Origin: Betaproteobacteria bacterium
GTDB taxonomy: Bacteria > Pseudomonadota > Gammaproteobacteria > Burkholderiales > Burkholderiaceae
Direction of reading: 5' to 3'
DNA: 64,000 nt
Assembly: GCA_947453825.1 (NCBI GenBank)
Contig: CANGHN010000007.1
Location: forward strand, 1 to 64,000
Both the position numbers and the translations under genes were made by a program. Positions 1 to 14,396 of this stretch are shown piece after piece (the first letter of the stretch is position 1; each line of letters opens with the position of its first letter). The notes under the pieces are model-generated. The model searched no databases, had not been told where the DNA came from, and saw only the letters and a program-made list of their open reading frames with translations.

Positions 1-16
1 TAACATAGGAGAAGAG

Positions 17-307
17 ATGAATTTGCGTCCCTTACATGATCGCGTAATCATCAAGCGTTTAGATCAAGAATCAAAAACTGCTTCCGGAATCATCATTCCT
101 GATGCTGCTGCAGAAAAGCCTGATCAAGGTGAAGTTTTGGCAGTAGGTCCAGGCAAGCGCGATGACAGCGGCAAGCTTAATGCACCAGACGTCAAAGTAG
201 GCGATCGCGTGTTATTTGGCAAATATGCAGGTCAAACAGTCAAGGTCGATGGTGACGAACTTCTCGTAATGCGTGAAGAAGACATCATGGCTGTTGTACA
301 GAAGTAA
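17..307 (+). CDS. groES: Co-chaperonin GroES (Hsp10)
   Basis: GroES is the heptameric lid that caps the GroEL cylinder and encloses a folding substrate in the cytoplasm. At 96 residues it has the normal family length. It opens with the typical [10 protein letters not shown] strand, followed by the mobile-loop region [13 protein letters not shown] that contacts GroEL, and ends in the usual EDIMAVV-type strand. A strong AGGAGA ribosome-binding site lies just upstream. groEL follows after 28 bp, forming the classical groESL operon. The promoter, and any HrcA operator (CIRCE), would lie before the window starts, so regulation cannot be read here. Confidence 0.98.
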   Translation: MNLRPLHDRVIIKRLDQESKTASGIIIPDAAAEKPDQGEVLAVGPGKRDDSGKLNAPDVKVGDRVLFGKYAGQTVKVDGDELLVMREEDIMAVVQK

Positions 308-320
308 TTTCAGTATTTAA

Positions 321-1988
<1,668 letters not shown>

Positions 1989-2015
1989 TAGCCTCTCCAG
2001 CTAGCTTTAGGAAAT

Positions 2016-2049
2016 AAAACGCCTGGTTCACAAGACTAGGCGTTTTTTA
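2016..2049 (+). terminator. Intrinsic terminator of groESL
   Basis: A 9-bp perfect outer stem AAAACGCCT / AGGCGTTTT, extended inward by weaker pairs, closes on an A/C-rich loop and is followed by a T-tract. It lies 28 bp after the groEL stop codon and ends the groESL transcript. Confidence 0.88.
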
Positions 2050-2100
2050 TTTGGTAGAGTGTTTAGCTACATAACCCGCTTCCTATGAATGGGGATCCAA

Positions 2101-2820
2101 ATGGCTCATAGTACATTAGCGGTCAAAACCAACAGGCTTGCCTTAGCATCACTAGGCCTGTATATGGGCATTAACCTTGCCTACTCTCAACCGGTTTATG
2201 AGAAGAGCATCTCTAAACTGCGTAACCAGCGTTATTGTGAAGTCTTGTATGGCAAGCGTGATTGGTTAAGTTTAGAAATCAAAGTATTCAATACTCAAGG
2301 CCTCAATTTGTGTCCAGAAGAGCAATGGAAAGCGCTCACAAAAGAATCTGTACTCAAAGCAAATAATGCCTCATTTGCATTATTGAATGGCCCGCGTTAC
2401 TGGGTGATGGATGAGATTCAAGCGGCAGGTAATACGGTTAATGATGTCGAACAGTCTTTTGGTGGGATTGAAATGCATTTACGTGCAGTCATCAAATTGG
2501 GTTTATTAAAGCAGCTCATCGGCAGTAAACACTACACCGCCAATGAAATTACCCGGACTACAAACTTTATTTATAGGGCTGGTAGCGCTGTTTATGAATT
2601 AACTTCCCCTGGCGGAGAAGTCTATGTGATGCAGTCATACTCGCAGATTGGTAACCCCACCTTGAGCATGAAAGATTTACCAACTTTAGAGCAGCAACTC
2701 AAAATGCCTGATGGTTGGACCTATAAAAGCAGGGTCTTAGATCAGGATCTATCCCTAGTGGCCAATGGCATAGCCTATGTGCTGCAAGATAACTTATTCA
2801 ATAGCTACCAACGACGTTAG
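2101..2820 (+). CDS. Exported protein of unknown function
   Basis: I do not recognise this as a named protein. It reads as a 239-residue exported protein: a basic N-terminus, a hydrophobic stretch ASLGLYMGINLAYS and a plausible signal-peptidase site before QPVYE, then a soluble domain with YCEVLYGKRDW, LNLCPEEQW and ALLNGPRYWVMD. A GGGGA ribosome-binding site fits the ATG at 2101 better than the track start at 2089. It stands alone after the groESL terminator and converges on the DUF4239 gene with a 9-bp gap. I recall similar uncharacterised proteins in other bacteria, but no function can be assigned. A periplasmic location is inferred from the signal peptide. Confidence 0.75.
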   Translation: MAHSTLAVKTNRLALASLGLYMGINLAYSQPVYEKSISKLRNQRYCEVLYGKRDWLSLEIKVFNTQGLNLCPEEQWKALTKESVLKANNASFALLNGPRYWVMDEIQAAGNTVNDVEQSFGGIEMHLRAVIKLGLLKQLIGSKHYTANEITRTTNFIYRAGSAVYELTSPGGEVYVMQSYSQIGNPTLSMKDLPTLEQQLKMPDGWTYKSRVLDQDLSLVANGIAYVLQDNLFNSYQRR

Positions 2821-2829
2821 CAACTTGGC

Positions 2830-3621
2830 TTACCGGATCAATTTTTGTACTCTGAGTAGATCTGAGTTAAACATTTGATGCTCAATGAGTTGATTGGGGA
2901 ACTCTAAAGAGAAAATAACTAAGAGTGCCAATCCAATTAAACCTAAATACATAACTGTAAGGAACCAATCTTCCTCTTTTTGTACGGCCATGGCATAGCC
3001 GCTCAGCAGCGCGCCAATAGATAGCAAGACGAATAAGAAACGCTCAATAATTACAGGTGGGTGATGCTTAGCATTCAGAATGCCGTCGTGGAAAACACTC
3101 ATGAGCCTTTCTTGTTGAGAGCGTAAAACTTTATCGGCCAGCTCTCGAGTATTTGTGGGTGCGCGCGGAATGCTAATGGTAATTTGACTATTTAATTCAC
3201 TGAGTTGTTGACTTAAAACATCAAGGTGCTCATTTAATTCATCAATAGATTTGAGATTTTCATAAATGGCTAATCGATCAGCCAAAATTGTTTTGAGGGA
3301 TTTTTTTACTAGCTCTGCATCAGCAGGGGCCAGATAGTTGCTAGATCGATAGACCTGCGTTAATGTTTCGGCTTGATTGCGAATGATATTGATACTAGTA
3401 TCGAAATGATCAGTAGCGGATGAGAATGTAAAGCCCAAGACCAGCGCTGATAAACCAAAGATGGCTGTTGCCAAGGACTCGCGGACGATAATGCTTTCCG
3501 ATTTACGTAAACGATACCTGCCATATAACCAGCCAATTGCCAAAAAAATAGCAATAGATACAAAAAATATATAGGGCGCAAACTTTACTATATATAAATG
3601 ATTTTCTACAAAAGAATGCAT
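2830..3621 (-). CDS. DUF4239 (bestrophin-like) membrane protein
   Basis: This is a 263-residue inner-membrane protein with two hydrophobic segments near residues 14-34 and 50-68, a central soluble helical part (about 75-190), and two more segments near 193-213 and 219-238. The motif VLGFTFSSATDHFD-(x)n-RNQAETL after the second helix and the late helix pair fit the DUF4239 (bestrophin-like) family. Its molecular role is unknown; channel activity is only suggested by the family name. It appears to be a single-gene unit, converging with the exported protein gene and not obviously linked to the TctC genes upstream. Confidence 0.7.
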   Translation of the reverse strand: MHSFVENHLYIVKFAPYIFFVSIAIFLAIGWLYGRYRLRKSESIIVRESLATAIFGLSALVLGFTFSSATDHFDTSINIIRNQAETLTQVYRSSNYLAPADAELVKKSLKTILADRLAIYENLKSIDELNEHLDVLSQQLSELNSQITISIPRAPTNTRELADKVLRSQQERLMSVFHDGILNAKHHPPVIIERFLFVLLSIGALLSGYAMAVQKEEDWFLTVMYLGLIGLALLVIFSLEFPNQLIEHQMFNSDLLRVQKLIR

Positions 3622-3717
3622 GGTCAGCTCCGATTAGATTTCGCTGCTTACTTTAGATTTAAAGTAGTGTAAATAAAGCTGCCCCAAAATGACATTGTTA
3701 TTTCATTACCAAGATCA

Positions 3718-4689
3718 CTAATCTGGCTGAATGCCACCATCCTTGATCGCTTTTTTCATCTTCACCAAGCCTTGAGAGATCATTTCTTTGAGATGATCTG
3801 GGCCGAGGGGAACAAACTCAAATCCTTGAGAAATGAGCTGCTCCCTAAGCTTCGGGTCTTTTAGGGCGATTGCTAGAGACTCATTGAGTTTGTCGATCAC
3901 CACTGACGGCGTCCCTTTTGGTGCCATTAGTGCACCCCAAGTGGAGAACTCATAACCTTTGACACTCTCGCTAATGGTTGGAGAGTTCGGTAGAAGTGGC
4001 GAGCGGGTTTTGCTGGCAACGCCTAAGACCTTCAGCTTACCGGCGCGTATATGGGGTAGCACGACCGATAAAGCACTAATCATGACGGGTACTTGACCTG
4101 CCATGACATCAGTTACTGCTGCTGCTGCGCCGCGATAGGGAATATGTACGATAGGTGCGCCAGTATATTGACGAAATATTTCCATGCCAATATGCTGGGG
4201 TGAGCCATTGCCACCAGAAGCGTAATCAATCTTGCCTGGTTTCTCTTTTGCAATACGTACTAAGTCTGCCGCTGTGTTGCCTGGAAAGGCAGGATTGGCA
4301 ACCAGCACGAAAGTAATTGCAGCTACCTCAGAGATGGGGGAAAAACTTTGTACTGGATCGTAATCCACCTTTTTATATAAATTGGGCAGCATGGTCAAAA
4401 TACTGTCATTAAATGCTCCCAATACATAGCCATCAGCAGGACTCTGCGCCACTTTGGCTGTGCCAATTAATCCTGCGCCGCCTGGGATATTTTCAATGGT
4501 GATTGCTTGCCCTAAGTTTTCACCCATTTTTTGGGCGATGGGCCGCATCAAAATATCAACACCACTACCCGCCTGCAGAGGCATGATTGTTTGAATGGTG
4601 CGATTTGGATATGTACTTTGTGCATGAATCATGGTGCTGGCAAAAATACAAATGAGGCAGGGTGCCATCCGAGAAAAACGTAACTTCAT
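3718..4689 (-). CDS. Bug/TctC family periplasmic solute-binding protein (copy 1)
   Basis: This is a tripartite tricarboxylate transporter (TTT) type binding protein of the Bug superfamily, which captures small carboxylates or amides in the periplasm. A signal peptide ends at MIHAQS. The mature start YPNRTIQTIMPLQAGSGVD and the IENIPGGAGLIGTAKVA and HIPYRGAAAAVTDVMAGQV blocks are the family hallmarks. The track start at 4704 is a TTG; an upstream TTGGAG spaced 9 nt favours the ATG at 4689 (323 residues). It lies 37 bp downstream of a second TctC gene, probably in one transcript. No TctA or TctB membrane genes are nearby, so this is an orphan receptor. The ligand cannot be told from sequence. 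Confidence 0.9.
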   Translation of the reverse strand: MKLRFSRMAPCLICIFASTMIHAQSTYPNRTIQTIMPLQAGSGVDILMRPIAQKMGENLGQAITIENIPGGAGLIGTAKVAQSPADGYVLGAFNDSILTMLPNLYKKVDYDPVQSFSPISEVAAITFVLVANPAFPGNTAADLVRIAKEKPGKIDYASGGNGSPQHIGMEIFRQYTGAPIVHIPYRGAAAAVTDVMAGQVPVMISALSVVLPHIRAGKLKVLGVASKTRSPLLPNSPTISESVKGYEFSTWGALMAPKGTPSVVIDKLNESLAIALKDPKLREQLISQGFEFVPLGPDHLKEMISQGLVKMKKAIKDGGIQPD

Positions 4690-4726
4690 ATCCAGCATCT
4701 CCAAATAATTATCTGACTAATGTAAC

Positions 4727-5686
4727 TCAATCAACTTGGATATGGGCTTTCTCTACTACTTTTGCCCAGCGACTTTGCTCTGATTTAATGAATGCTGAAA
4801 ATTGCTCAGGGGTATCTCCCACTAAAAGCGCACCATCATCCAACATTTTTTTAGAGTCCTCTTTGTTCTTTAAGGACTTAGCAATCTCCTTTTGCAAGAG
4901 ATCAATGATCGATTTAGGAGTACCAGCTGGTGCAATGATTCCATACCATTGAGAAGTTTCAAAGCCTTTGTAGCCCGACTCAGAGATGGTGGGTACATTA
5001 GGTAATATTTTGGATCTCTCGCTTGAACCCACAGCTAAAGGACGCAGTGTGCTGCCTTTGATTTGACCTACTAAAGATGGCAGACCATTAAAAGTGGCTT
5101 GTATTTGCCCGCCAATCAAATCAGTGAGCATCGGGCCAGAGCCCTTGTATGGGACGTGCACAAGATCAATGCCCGCCACTGCACAAAAATATTCCATGGC
5201 TAAGTGACCAGCGCTGCCATTACCTGCAGAACCATAATTGATTTTGCCTGGATTCTTTTTAGCATCAGCGACTAAATCAGCCAAATTTTTATAGGGACTT
5301 GTATTGCTCACAGCAATGACATTCGGCACTTTTGCAACGAGTGTGATGGGAGTAAAATCTTTATTAGGATCGTAAGGTAACTTACTACCAAACAAAGCGG
5401 GGTTTACTGCTAATGTACCCACGTGACCCAATATTAGGGTGTAGCCATCTGGATTAGCGCGCTTAACTTCTTCCATGGCGATATTGCCAGCACCACCAGG
5501 TTTGTTATCTACATAGACAGATTGCCCAAGACTATTCGTTAGGCTACCAGCCACCGATCGAGCAACAATTTCAGAAGTGCCGCCCGTTGCAAAAGGAACC
5601 ACGAGCCGAATCGATTTTTCTGGATAGGCAGCAAAGCTTACTTGAGTAATACAAAGACTTACAGTGGTAATCAGGGCTTTAAACAT
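4727..5686 (-). CDS. Bug/TctC family periplasmic solute-binding protein (copy 2)
   Basis: This is a second Bug/TctC receptor with signal peptide TVSLCITQVSFA followed by AYPEKSIRLVVPFATGG, then DNKPGGAGNIAMEEV and HVPYKGSGPMLTDLIGGQI. It clearly shares the fold of its downstream neighbour but is strongly diverged, so a different ligand is likely. Where many Bug proteins have an aspartate after the glycine loop, this one reads GTSEIVAR. The track start at 5695 abuts the only weak ribosome-binding site (AGAAAG), so the ATG at 5686 is preferred. It is first of the tandem pair and lies beyond the pntB terminator. No transporter membrane subunits are seen nearby. Confidence 0.9.
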   Translation of the reverse strand: MFKALITTVSLCITQVSFAAYPEKSIRLVVPFATGGTSEIVARSVAGSLTNSLGQSVYVDNKPGGAGNIAMEEVKRANPDGYTLILGHVGTLAVNPALFGSKLPYDPNKDFTPITLVAKVPNVIAVSNTSPYKNLADLVADAKKNPGKINYGSAGNGSAGHLAMEYFCAVAGIDLVHVPYKGSGPMLTDLIGGQIQATFNGLPSLVGQIKGSTLRPLAVGSSERSKILPNVPTISESGYKGFETSQWYGIIAPAGTPKSIIDLLQKEIAKSLKNKEDSKKMLDDGALLVGDTPEQFSAFIKSEQSRWAKVVEKAHIQVD

Positions 5687-5703
5687 AGTTTGCATCTTTC
5701 TAA

Positions 5704-5739
5704 AAAAATGGCACGGGGTTTTAAGTCCCGTGCCATTTG
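5704..5739 (-). terminator. Intrinsic terminator after pntB
   Basis: The arms AAATGGCACGGG and CCCGTGCCATTT form a near-perfect 12-bp stem with a short loop. Read on the minus strand the stem is followed by a run of T, as expected for Rho-independent termination of the pnt operon. Confidence 0.88.
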
Positions 5740-5755
5740 TGAGCCTATTGGCTTG

Positions 5756-7123
5756 TTACTCTACTGCTTTGACCATATCTTCTACAACCTTCTTCGCATC
5801 GCCGAAGACCATCATGGTTTTATCCATGTAGAAGAGTTCGTTATCAAGGCCGGCATAACCAGCAGCCATTGAACGTTTATTCACAATAATGGTTTTGGCT
5901 TTGAAGGCTTCCAGAATTGGCATGCCAAAAATTGGGCTACCGGGTGTGCGTGCTGCTGGGTTCACAACGTCGTTTGCGCCGAGAACGAGCACTACGTCAG
6001 CTTGACCAAAATCACTATTGATGTCTTCCATCTCAAATACTTGGTCATAAGGAACTTCTGCTTCTGCAAGTAGAACGTTCATATGACCAGGCATACGACC
6101 TGCCACAGGATGGATTGCGTATTTTACAGTCACGCCATGATGAGTAAGTTTCTCGGTCAATTCTTTCAGAGCATGCTGAGCACGAGCAACTGCTAAACCA
6201 TAACCTGGAACAATGATCACAGTATCTGCATTGGTCATTAAGAAAGCAGCATCTTCAGGCGAACCTGTTTTGTAGTTCTTTGGACCGCCATCATCGCCGC
6301 CACCTGCAGCTGCTTCAGCGCCGAAGCCGCCGAGTAATACCGCAACAATAGAGCGGTTCATCGCTTTACACATGATGTAAGACAGAATTGCGCCAGAAGA
6401 GCCAACGCAAGCGCCAGCAATAATCAATACTGGGTTGTTCAGAGTAAAACCAATTCCTGCAGCAGCCCAACCAGAGTAACTGTTGAGCATCGATACAACC
6501 ACAGGCATATCTGCACCACCAATGGGGATGATGAGGGTTACGCCCAATATCAAGGCAATCGCGCACATCGCTAAGAAAGCTGCGTGGCTGTCACCCATGT
6601 AATAGGCTATGCCAGCGCCAACCATTGAAATCGCTAGGATTAAGTTCAGCAAGTGTTGACCAGAGAAAGTTACGGGTTTACCGCTTACCTTGCCTGATAA
6701 TTTACCGAAAGCAATCACAGATGCAGTAAAGGTGATGGCACCAATAAATGCCCCAATGAAGAGTTCAATCTTTTGCGCACCAGTATGGTCTTGCGCAGGG
6801 TTAAAGACTGCAGCAATCGCAATTAATACTGCTGATAGGCCTACAAAGGAATGCATCAATGCCACGAGCTCAGGCATCTTGGTCATTTGTACACGCTTAG
6901 CTGCGATCGTACCAATAATGGCACCACCAACAACAGCAGCAATGATGAGTGAAAAGACTGGCTTAAAGTCAGGAATAAAGAAGGTGGTGATGACTGCTAG
7001 CAGCATGCCAACCATGCCAAAAGTATTACCTTGACGTGAGGTGGTAGGTGACGACAAACCACGCAAAGCGAGGATGAACAACACCGAGGAAATAAGATAT
7101 GAAATTGCTGTGATATTTGACAT
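5756..7123 (-). CDS. pntB: NAD(P) transhydrogenase subunit beta
   Basis: PntB carries the membrane domain II helices and the NADP(H)-binding domain III of proton-translocating transhydrogenase, which uses the proton gradient to reduce NADP+ with NADH. The 455-residue protein begins with about nine hydrophobic helices (residues 1-260) and ends in the soluble domain with IIVPGYGLAVARAQHALKEL, the HPVAGRMPGHMNVLLAEA motif and VVLVLGANDVVNPAA, all typical of domain III. It is the last gene of pntAA-pntAB-pntB and is closed by a strong terminator. The length is normal for the family. Confidence 0.97.
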   Translation of the reverse strand: MSNITAISYLISSVLFILALRGLSSPTTSRQGNTFGMVGMLLAVITTFFIPDFKPVFSLIIAAVVGGAIIGTIAAKRVQMTKMPELVALMHSFVGLSAVLIAIAAVFNPAQDHTGAQKIELFIGAFIGAITFTASVIAFGKLSGKVSGKPVTFSGQHLLNLILAISMVGAGIAYYMGDSHAAFLAMCAIALILGVTLIIPIGGADMPVVVSMLNSYSGWAAAGIGFTLNNPVLIIAGACVGSSGAILSYIMCKAMNRSIVAVLLGGFGAEAAAGGGDDGGPKNYKTGSPEDAAFLMTNADTVIIVPGYGLAVARAQHALKELTEKLTHHGVTVKYAIHPVAGRMPGHMNVLLAEAEVPYDQVFEMEDINSDFGQADVVLVLGANDVVNPAARTPGSPIFGMPILEAFKAKTIIVNKRSMAAGYAGLDNELFYMDKTMMVFGDAKKVVEDMVKAVE

Positions 7124-7156
7124 TATTTTGGTCTCTATAGAGGTCTTGTTCTCGTT

Positions 7157-7495
7157 TTATTTGCTTGCAGCCGCATCTGCTTTAGGAGCTTTTTTCTTGA
7201 ACATCTCCAGCATGCGACGGGTGACCATAAAACCGCCAAAAATATTGATTGAAGCTAGAAATACAGCAACCGCACCAATGACGCTAGTCAGCGTGATTTC
7301 ATCTCCACCAATCACTTCAGTTTGCAGTAGTGCGCCAACAATGATGATTCCAGAAATAGCATTGGTCACCGCCATTAATGGGGTATGCAATGCTGGGGTA
7401 ACGTTCCAAACGACGTGGTAGCCAACAAAAATGGCTAATACAAACACGGTGATGTTTTGGACTGTGAGGATGCTTTGAAAGGCAGCGAGATCCAT
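7157..7495 (-). CDS. pntAB: NAD(P) transhydrogenase subunit alpha, membrane part
   Basis: This short 112-residue protein has three predicted transmembrane helices (about residues 13-33, 40-62 and 66-90). It corresponds to the C-terminal membrane portion of E. coli PntA, which in this lineage is a separate subunit. [19 protein letters not shown] is the characteristic conserved segment. It sits between pntAA and pntB with gaps of 24 and 33 bp, so the three-gene split transhydrogenase is complete. Confidence 0.95.
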   Translation of the reverse strand: MDLAAFQSILTVQNITVFVLAIFVGYHVVWNVTPALHTPLMAVTNAISGIIIVGALLQTEVIGGDEITLTSVIGAVAVFLASINIFGGFMVTRRMLEMFKKKAPKADAAASK

Positions 7496-7519
7496 AATGA
7501 TTCCTTGATATTTTAAGTA

Positions 7520-8650
7520 TTAGTTTTTGCGGACAGCTTGGCCATCACGACACATTAAGCAGGCGGTGACGATATCGTCATCACTCGGAATAGCCAACTT
7601 TGCATCTTTATCCACAATGAGTTTCATGAAATCGATGAGATTGCGTGAATAAAGTGCAGATGCATCGGCAGCTACCATGCTTGCAAGATTGGTGTATCCC
7701 ACAATTTTGACGCCATGCTTAGTAACTACTTTGTCGGCTTCAGTTAGAGGGCAATTACCAGAGCCGTTATCGCCTTTACCAGCTGCTAAGTCGATCACGA
7801 CAGAGCCTGGTTTCATTTTGGCAACGGTATCGCTATGCAAGAGTACTGGCGGCTTACGCCCAGGGATTAAAGCTGTTGCAATCACAATGTCAGCCTGTTG
7901 GGCGCGCTCGGCAACTAAGGCTGCCTGACGTTTCATCCAAGCTTCTGGCATTGGACGGGCATAGCCACCAACACCTTTGGCGATTTCACGCTCTTCATCA
8001 GTTTCATAAGGAACGTCAACAAACTTTGCACCCAATGATTCAATTTGCTCTTTAGCGGCAGGACGAACATCAGACGCCTCAATCACCGCACCTAGACGTT
8101 TAGCAGTAGCAATAGCTTGTAAGCCGGCAACACCAGCTCCCAAAATTAGTACGCGAGCCGCCTTTACTGTTCCTGCAGCAGTCATGAGCATTGGCATGAA
8201 ACGTTGGTATTCATTTGCGCCAACCATCACGGCTTTGTAGCCAGCAATATTTGCTTGTGAGGATAAAACGTCCATGCTTTGTGCACGCGTGGTGCGTGGT
8301 GCTGCCTCTAAGGAGAAAGCAGTAACACCTTGTGCGGCCATTGCAGCAATATTGTCGTTATCAAATGGATCGAGCATGCCGATGAGCACGCTACCGGATT
8401 TGATTTGTTTGAGTTCAGCAGATTCAGGAGCGCGCACCTTGAGCACAATCTCGGCTCCAAAGGCATCTGCAGCACTACCAATGGAGGCGCCTACTGCCTC
8501 ATATGCAGAGTCTGGTTGACTAGCGTGCACACCAGCGTCTTTTTGAATGACAACGGTATGGCCTTGGCCAATCAGTTTTTTAACGGTTTCAGGTGTTGCG
8601 GCTACTCGAGTTTCCCCAGGCCTTGTTTCCAGCGGCACTCCTATGCGCAT
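7520..8650 (-). CDS. pntAA: NAD(P) transhydrogenase subunit alpha, NAD-binding part
   Basis: This is the soluble domain I of transhydrogenase, which binds NAD(H) and exchanges hydride with domain III of PntB. The protein is 376 residues with the alanine dehydrogenase/PntA fold: N-terminal MRIGVPLETRPGETRVAATP, catalytic-region SMDVLSSQANIAGYKAV, and the Rossmann loop LILGAGVAGLQAIATAKRLG. A GGAG ribosome-binding site lies 7 nt before the ATG. It is the first gene of the pnt operon and divergent from mnmA across 182 bp that must hold both promoters. No clear -35/-10 pair could be defended there. Confidence 0.97.
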   Translation of the reverse strand: MRIGVPLETRPGETRVAATPETVKKLIGQGHTVVIQKDAGVHASQPDSAYEAVGASIGSAADAFGAEIVLKVRAPESAELKQIKSGSVLIGMLDPFDNDNIAAMAAQGVTAFSLEAAPRTTRAQSMDVLSSQANIAGYKAVMVGANEYQRFMPMLMTAAGTVKAARVLILGAGVAGLQAIATAKRLGAVIEASDVRPAAKEQIESLGAKFVDVPYETDEEREIAKGVGGYARPMPEAWMKRQAALVAERAQQADIVIATALIPGRKPPVLLHSDTVAKMKPGSVVIDLAAGKGDNGSGNCPLTEADKVVTKHGVKIVGYTNLASMVAADASALYSRNLIDFMKLIVDKDAKLAIPSDDDIVTACLMCRDGQAVRKN

Positions 8651-8832
8651 GGCATGTCTCCAAAAGCAAAATTTTTAAAAGTCTATTTTATAGATAAACA
8701 GTGTAGGCTTTACCTATTCACTGAGGTCCCCGGGTCTACAGGCTATGGTTTTGCCTAAAATCATGCGAAATCTGGTTGAGACTTCTACAATGGGGTTTAT
8801 CTGTCTACTAAAGTTATTTTCGCATTTTTTTC

Positions 8833-9945
8833 ATGACCCACCTCAATTCTTCCGCAATTCCAGCCTCAAACCCCAAGAAAGTCGTTATTGGCATGTCTGG
8901 AGGGGTAGATTCGTCGGTTGCAGCCTGGATTTTGAAGGAGCAGGGCTTTGAGGTTGTTGGCCTATTTATGAAGAACTGGGAGGATGACGATAACGCTGAA
9001 TATTGTTCTGCCCGCCAGGACTGGTTAGACGTCGTTTCTGTGGCGGATTTGATCGGGATTGATGTCGAGGCAGTCAATTTTGCCCAGGAATACCGAGAGC
9101 GCGTTTTTGCAGATTTTTTGCGTGAATATGCTGCTGGCCGTACCCCCAACCCCGATGTGCTCTGTAATGCAGAAATTAAGTTCAAAGCATTTTTAGACCA
9201 TGCCATGAGTTTGGGTGCTGATGCAATTGCTACCGGGCACTATGCCAGAGTGCATCACGAAGTAGGGAAGGTGCAGTTATTAAAGGCGCTCGATGCCACT
9301 AAAGATCAAAGTTATTTTTTACATCGCCTCACGCAAGAGCAGTTAACTAATGTGATGTTCCCTTTGGGAGAAATTCCAAAAACTGAAGTTCGTAAGATCG
9401 CTGAAAAAATTGGTCTACATAACGCCAGTAAGAAAGACTCCACCGGAATTTGTTTTATCGGGGAGCGTCCTTTTAGAGAATTCTTAAATCGTTATTTACC
9501 ACGTACCCCTGGACCCATTAAAACACCAGAAGGTAAAACGGTTGGTGAGCATATGGGCTTGGCGTTCTTTACTTTAGGTCAGCGCAAAGGTATTGGCTTG
9601 GGCGGCAGTCAAGATGGCAATGGTGATGCTTGGTATGTTGCTCGCAAGGATGTTGCAAACAATACTTTGTATGTGGCTCAGGGCCATGAACACCCATGGC
9701 TATTGGCTAACAGGCTAGAAGCTATTGATGCCAGTTGGATAGCAGGTCAAGCTCCGACCCCTGGAAACTATTCTGCGAAAACGCGATATCGGCAAGCAGA
9801 CTCTGCTTGTTTACTCGGTTTGGGTGAAGCACCGTTGAGTTTTGACTTAGGGTTTCCTGAGGCGCAATGGGCAGTCACGCCAGGACAATCCGCTGTTTTA
9901 TATGACGGAGATATTTGTTTGGGCGGCGGCATTATTTTCGCCTAA
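8833..9945 (+). CDS. mnmA: tRNA-specific 2-thiouridylase MnmA
   Basis: MnmA is an ATP-dependent enzyme that thiolates U34 of Lys, Glu and Gln tRNAs. The PP-loop [15 protein letters not shown] is at residues 18-32. Catalytic cysteines are visible in [12 protein letters not shown] and [12 protein letters not shown]. The C-terminal half carries the beta-barrel with [13 protein letters not shown]. At 370 residues it has the normal size. The leader just before the ATG is T-rich with no recognisable Shine-Dalgarno sequence. The gene is divergent from pntAA and convergent with the GST gene (15-bp gap). Confidence 0.97.
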   Translation: MTHLNSSAIPASNPKKVVIGMSGGVDSSVAAWILKEQGFEVVGLFMKNWEDDDNAEYCSARQDWLDVVSVADLIGIDVEAVNFAQEYRERVFADFLREYAAGRTPNPDVLCNAEIKFKAFLDHAMSLGADAIATGHYARVHHEVGKVQLLKALDATKDQSYFLHRLTQEQLTNVMFPLGEIPKTEVRKIAEKIGLHNASKKDSTGICFIGERPFREFLNRYLPRTPGPIKTPEGKTVGEHMGLAFFTLGQRKGIGLGGSQDGNGDAWYVARKDVANNTLYVAQGHEHPWLLANRLEAIDASWIAGQAPTPGNYSAKTRYRQADSACLLGLGEAPLSFDLGFPEAQWAVTPGQSAVLYDGDICLGGGIIFA

Positions 9946-9960
9946 GTCTAAAGATTGCTA

Positions 9961-13409
<3,449 letters not shown>

Positions 13410-13418
13410 ACCTCAGTT

Positions 13419-14393
13419 TTAAACCCGCGCTCCAAAATTAGGGTCATCGTTACGAGCATTGTCGTCAGGCTTTTTATCGCCTTTCACTAAATCTTCTCTG
13501 GTTACGCCTAGCCACATTGCTAGTGCTGCCGCAACGAATACAGAAGAATAGATACCAAACAAAATACCGATGGTAAGAGCGAGCGCAAAATAGAACAGTG
13601 TTGGGCCACCAAAGATCAGCATTGCTAAGACCATCATCTCAGTGCTGCCATGAGTAATTACGGTACGACTGATAGTGCTGGTGATTGCGTTATCAATAAT
13701 TTCGCGGGTGTTCATCTTGCGGTATTTACGGAAGTTTTCACGAATACGGTCAAAGATCACCACGGACTCGTTGACCGAATAACCTAGAACCGCTAGTACT
13801 GCTGCTAAGACAGATAGTGAAAATTCCCATTGGAAGAAGGCAAAAAAACCTAGGATGATGATGACGTCATGTAAGTTCGCAATGATGCCGGCAAGCGCAA
13901 ATTTCCACTCAAAGCGGAAAGATAAATACACCACGATACCGATGATCACAAAGATCAAAGCTTTTAAGCCATCTAAAGCTAATTCTTGACCTACTTGGGG
14001 CCCAACAAATTCAACACGCTGTAATTTGGCGCCAGAAGTACTTGGCTCTAGTGCTTGCATCACAGCAGTACTTTGATCGGCAGAAGAAATTAATTTACCT
14101 TGAGCATCTTTTTGTAAAGGCAGGCGAATCATGATGTCACGTGAGCTACCAAAGTTCTGAATCTGAGTATCTGCGTAACCCAGTTTTTCTACTTTGCTAC
14201 GAATGGCATCAAGTGGCGCGGTTTGTGGATAACTGACTTCCATTACCGTACCGCCGGTAAATTCAATCGAAAGATGAAGGCCGTTATGCCAGAGGAAAAA
14301 GACTGCAGCTAAGAAAGTGATTAAAGAAATCGCATTGAGCACCAATGCATGGCGCATGAAAGGGATATCTTTTTTGATCCGGAAAAATTCCAT
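13419..14393 (-). CDS. secF: Protein translocase subunit SecF
   Basis: SecF pairs with SecD in the RND-type accessory complex that uses proton motive force to pull preproteins through SecYEG. The 324-residue protein has a first transmembrane helix (ALVLNAISLITFLAAVFFLW), the family motif HLSIEFTGGTVMEV, a periplasmic loop, and a C-terminal five-helix bundle containing LGYSVNESVVIFDRIREN. It begins 3 bp after secD and is the last gene of the queA-tgt-yajC-secD-secF cluster. Confidence 0.97.
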   Translation of the reverse strand: MEFFRIKKDIPFMRHALVLNAISLITFLAAVFFLWHNGLHLSIEFTGGTVMEVSYPQTAPLDAIRSKVEKLGYADTQIQNFGSSRDIMIRLPLQKDAQGKLISSADQSTAVMQALEPSTSGAKLQRVEFVGPQVGQELALDGLKALIFVIIGIVVYLSFRFEWKFALAGIIANLHDVIIILGFFAFFQWEFSLSVLAAVLAVLGYSVNESVVIFDRIRENFRKYRKMNTREIIDNAITSTISRTVITHGSTEMMVLAMLIFGGPTLFYFALALTIGILFGIYSSVFVAAALAMWLGVTREDLVKGDKKPDDNARNDDPNFGARV

Positions 14394-14396
14394 GAC

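Noticed and set aside
7041-7421. 126-codon plus-strand ORF over the pntAB-pntB junction
   Set aside because: It is antisense to two genuine transhydrogenase genes and lacks motifs.
8330-8758. 142-codon plus-strand ORF opposite pntAA
   Set aside because: It is antisense to a conserved gene and resembles no protein.
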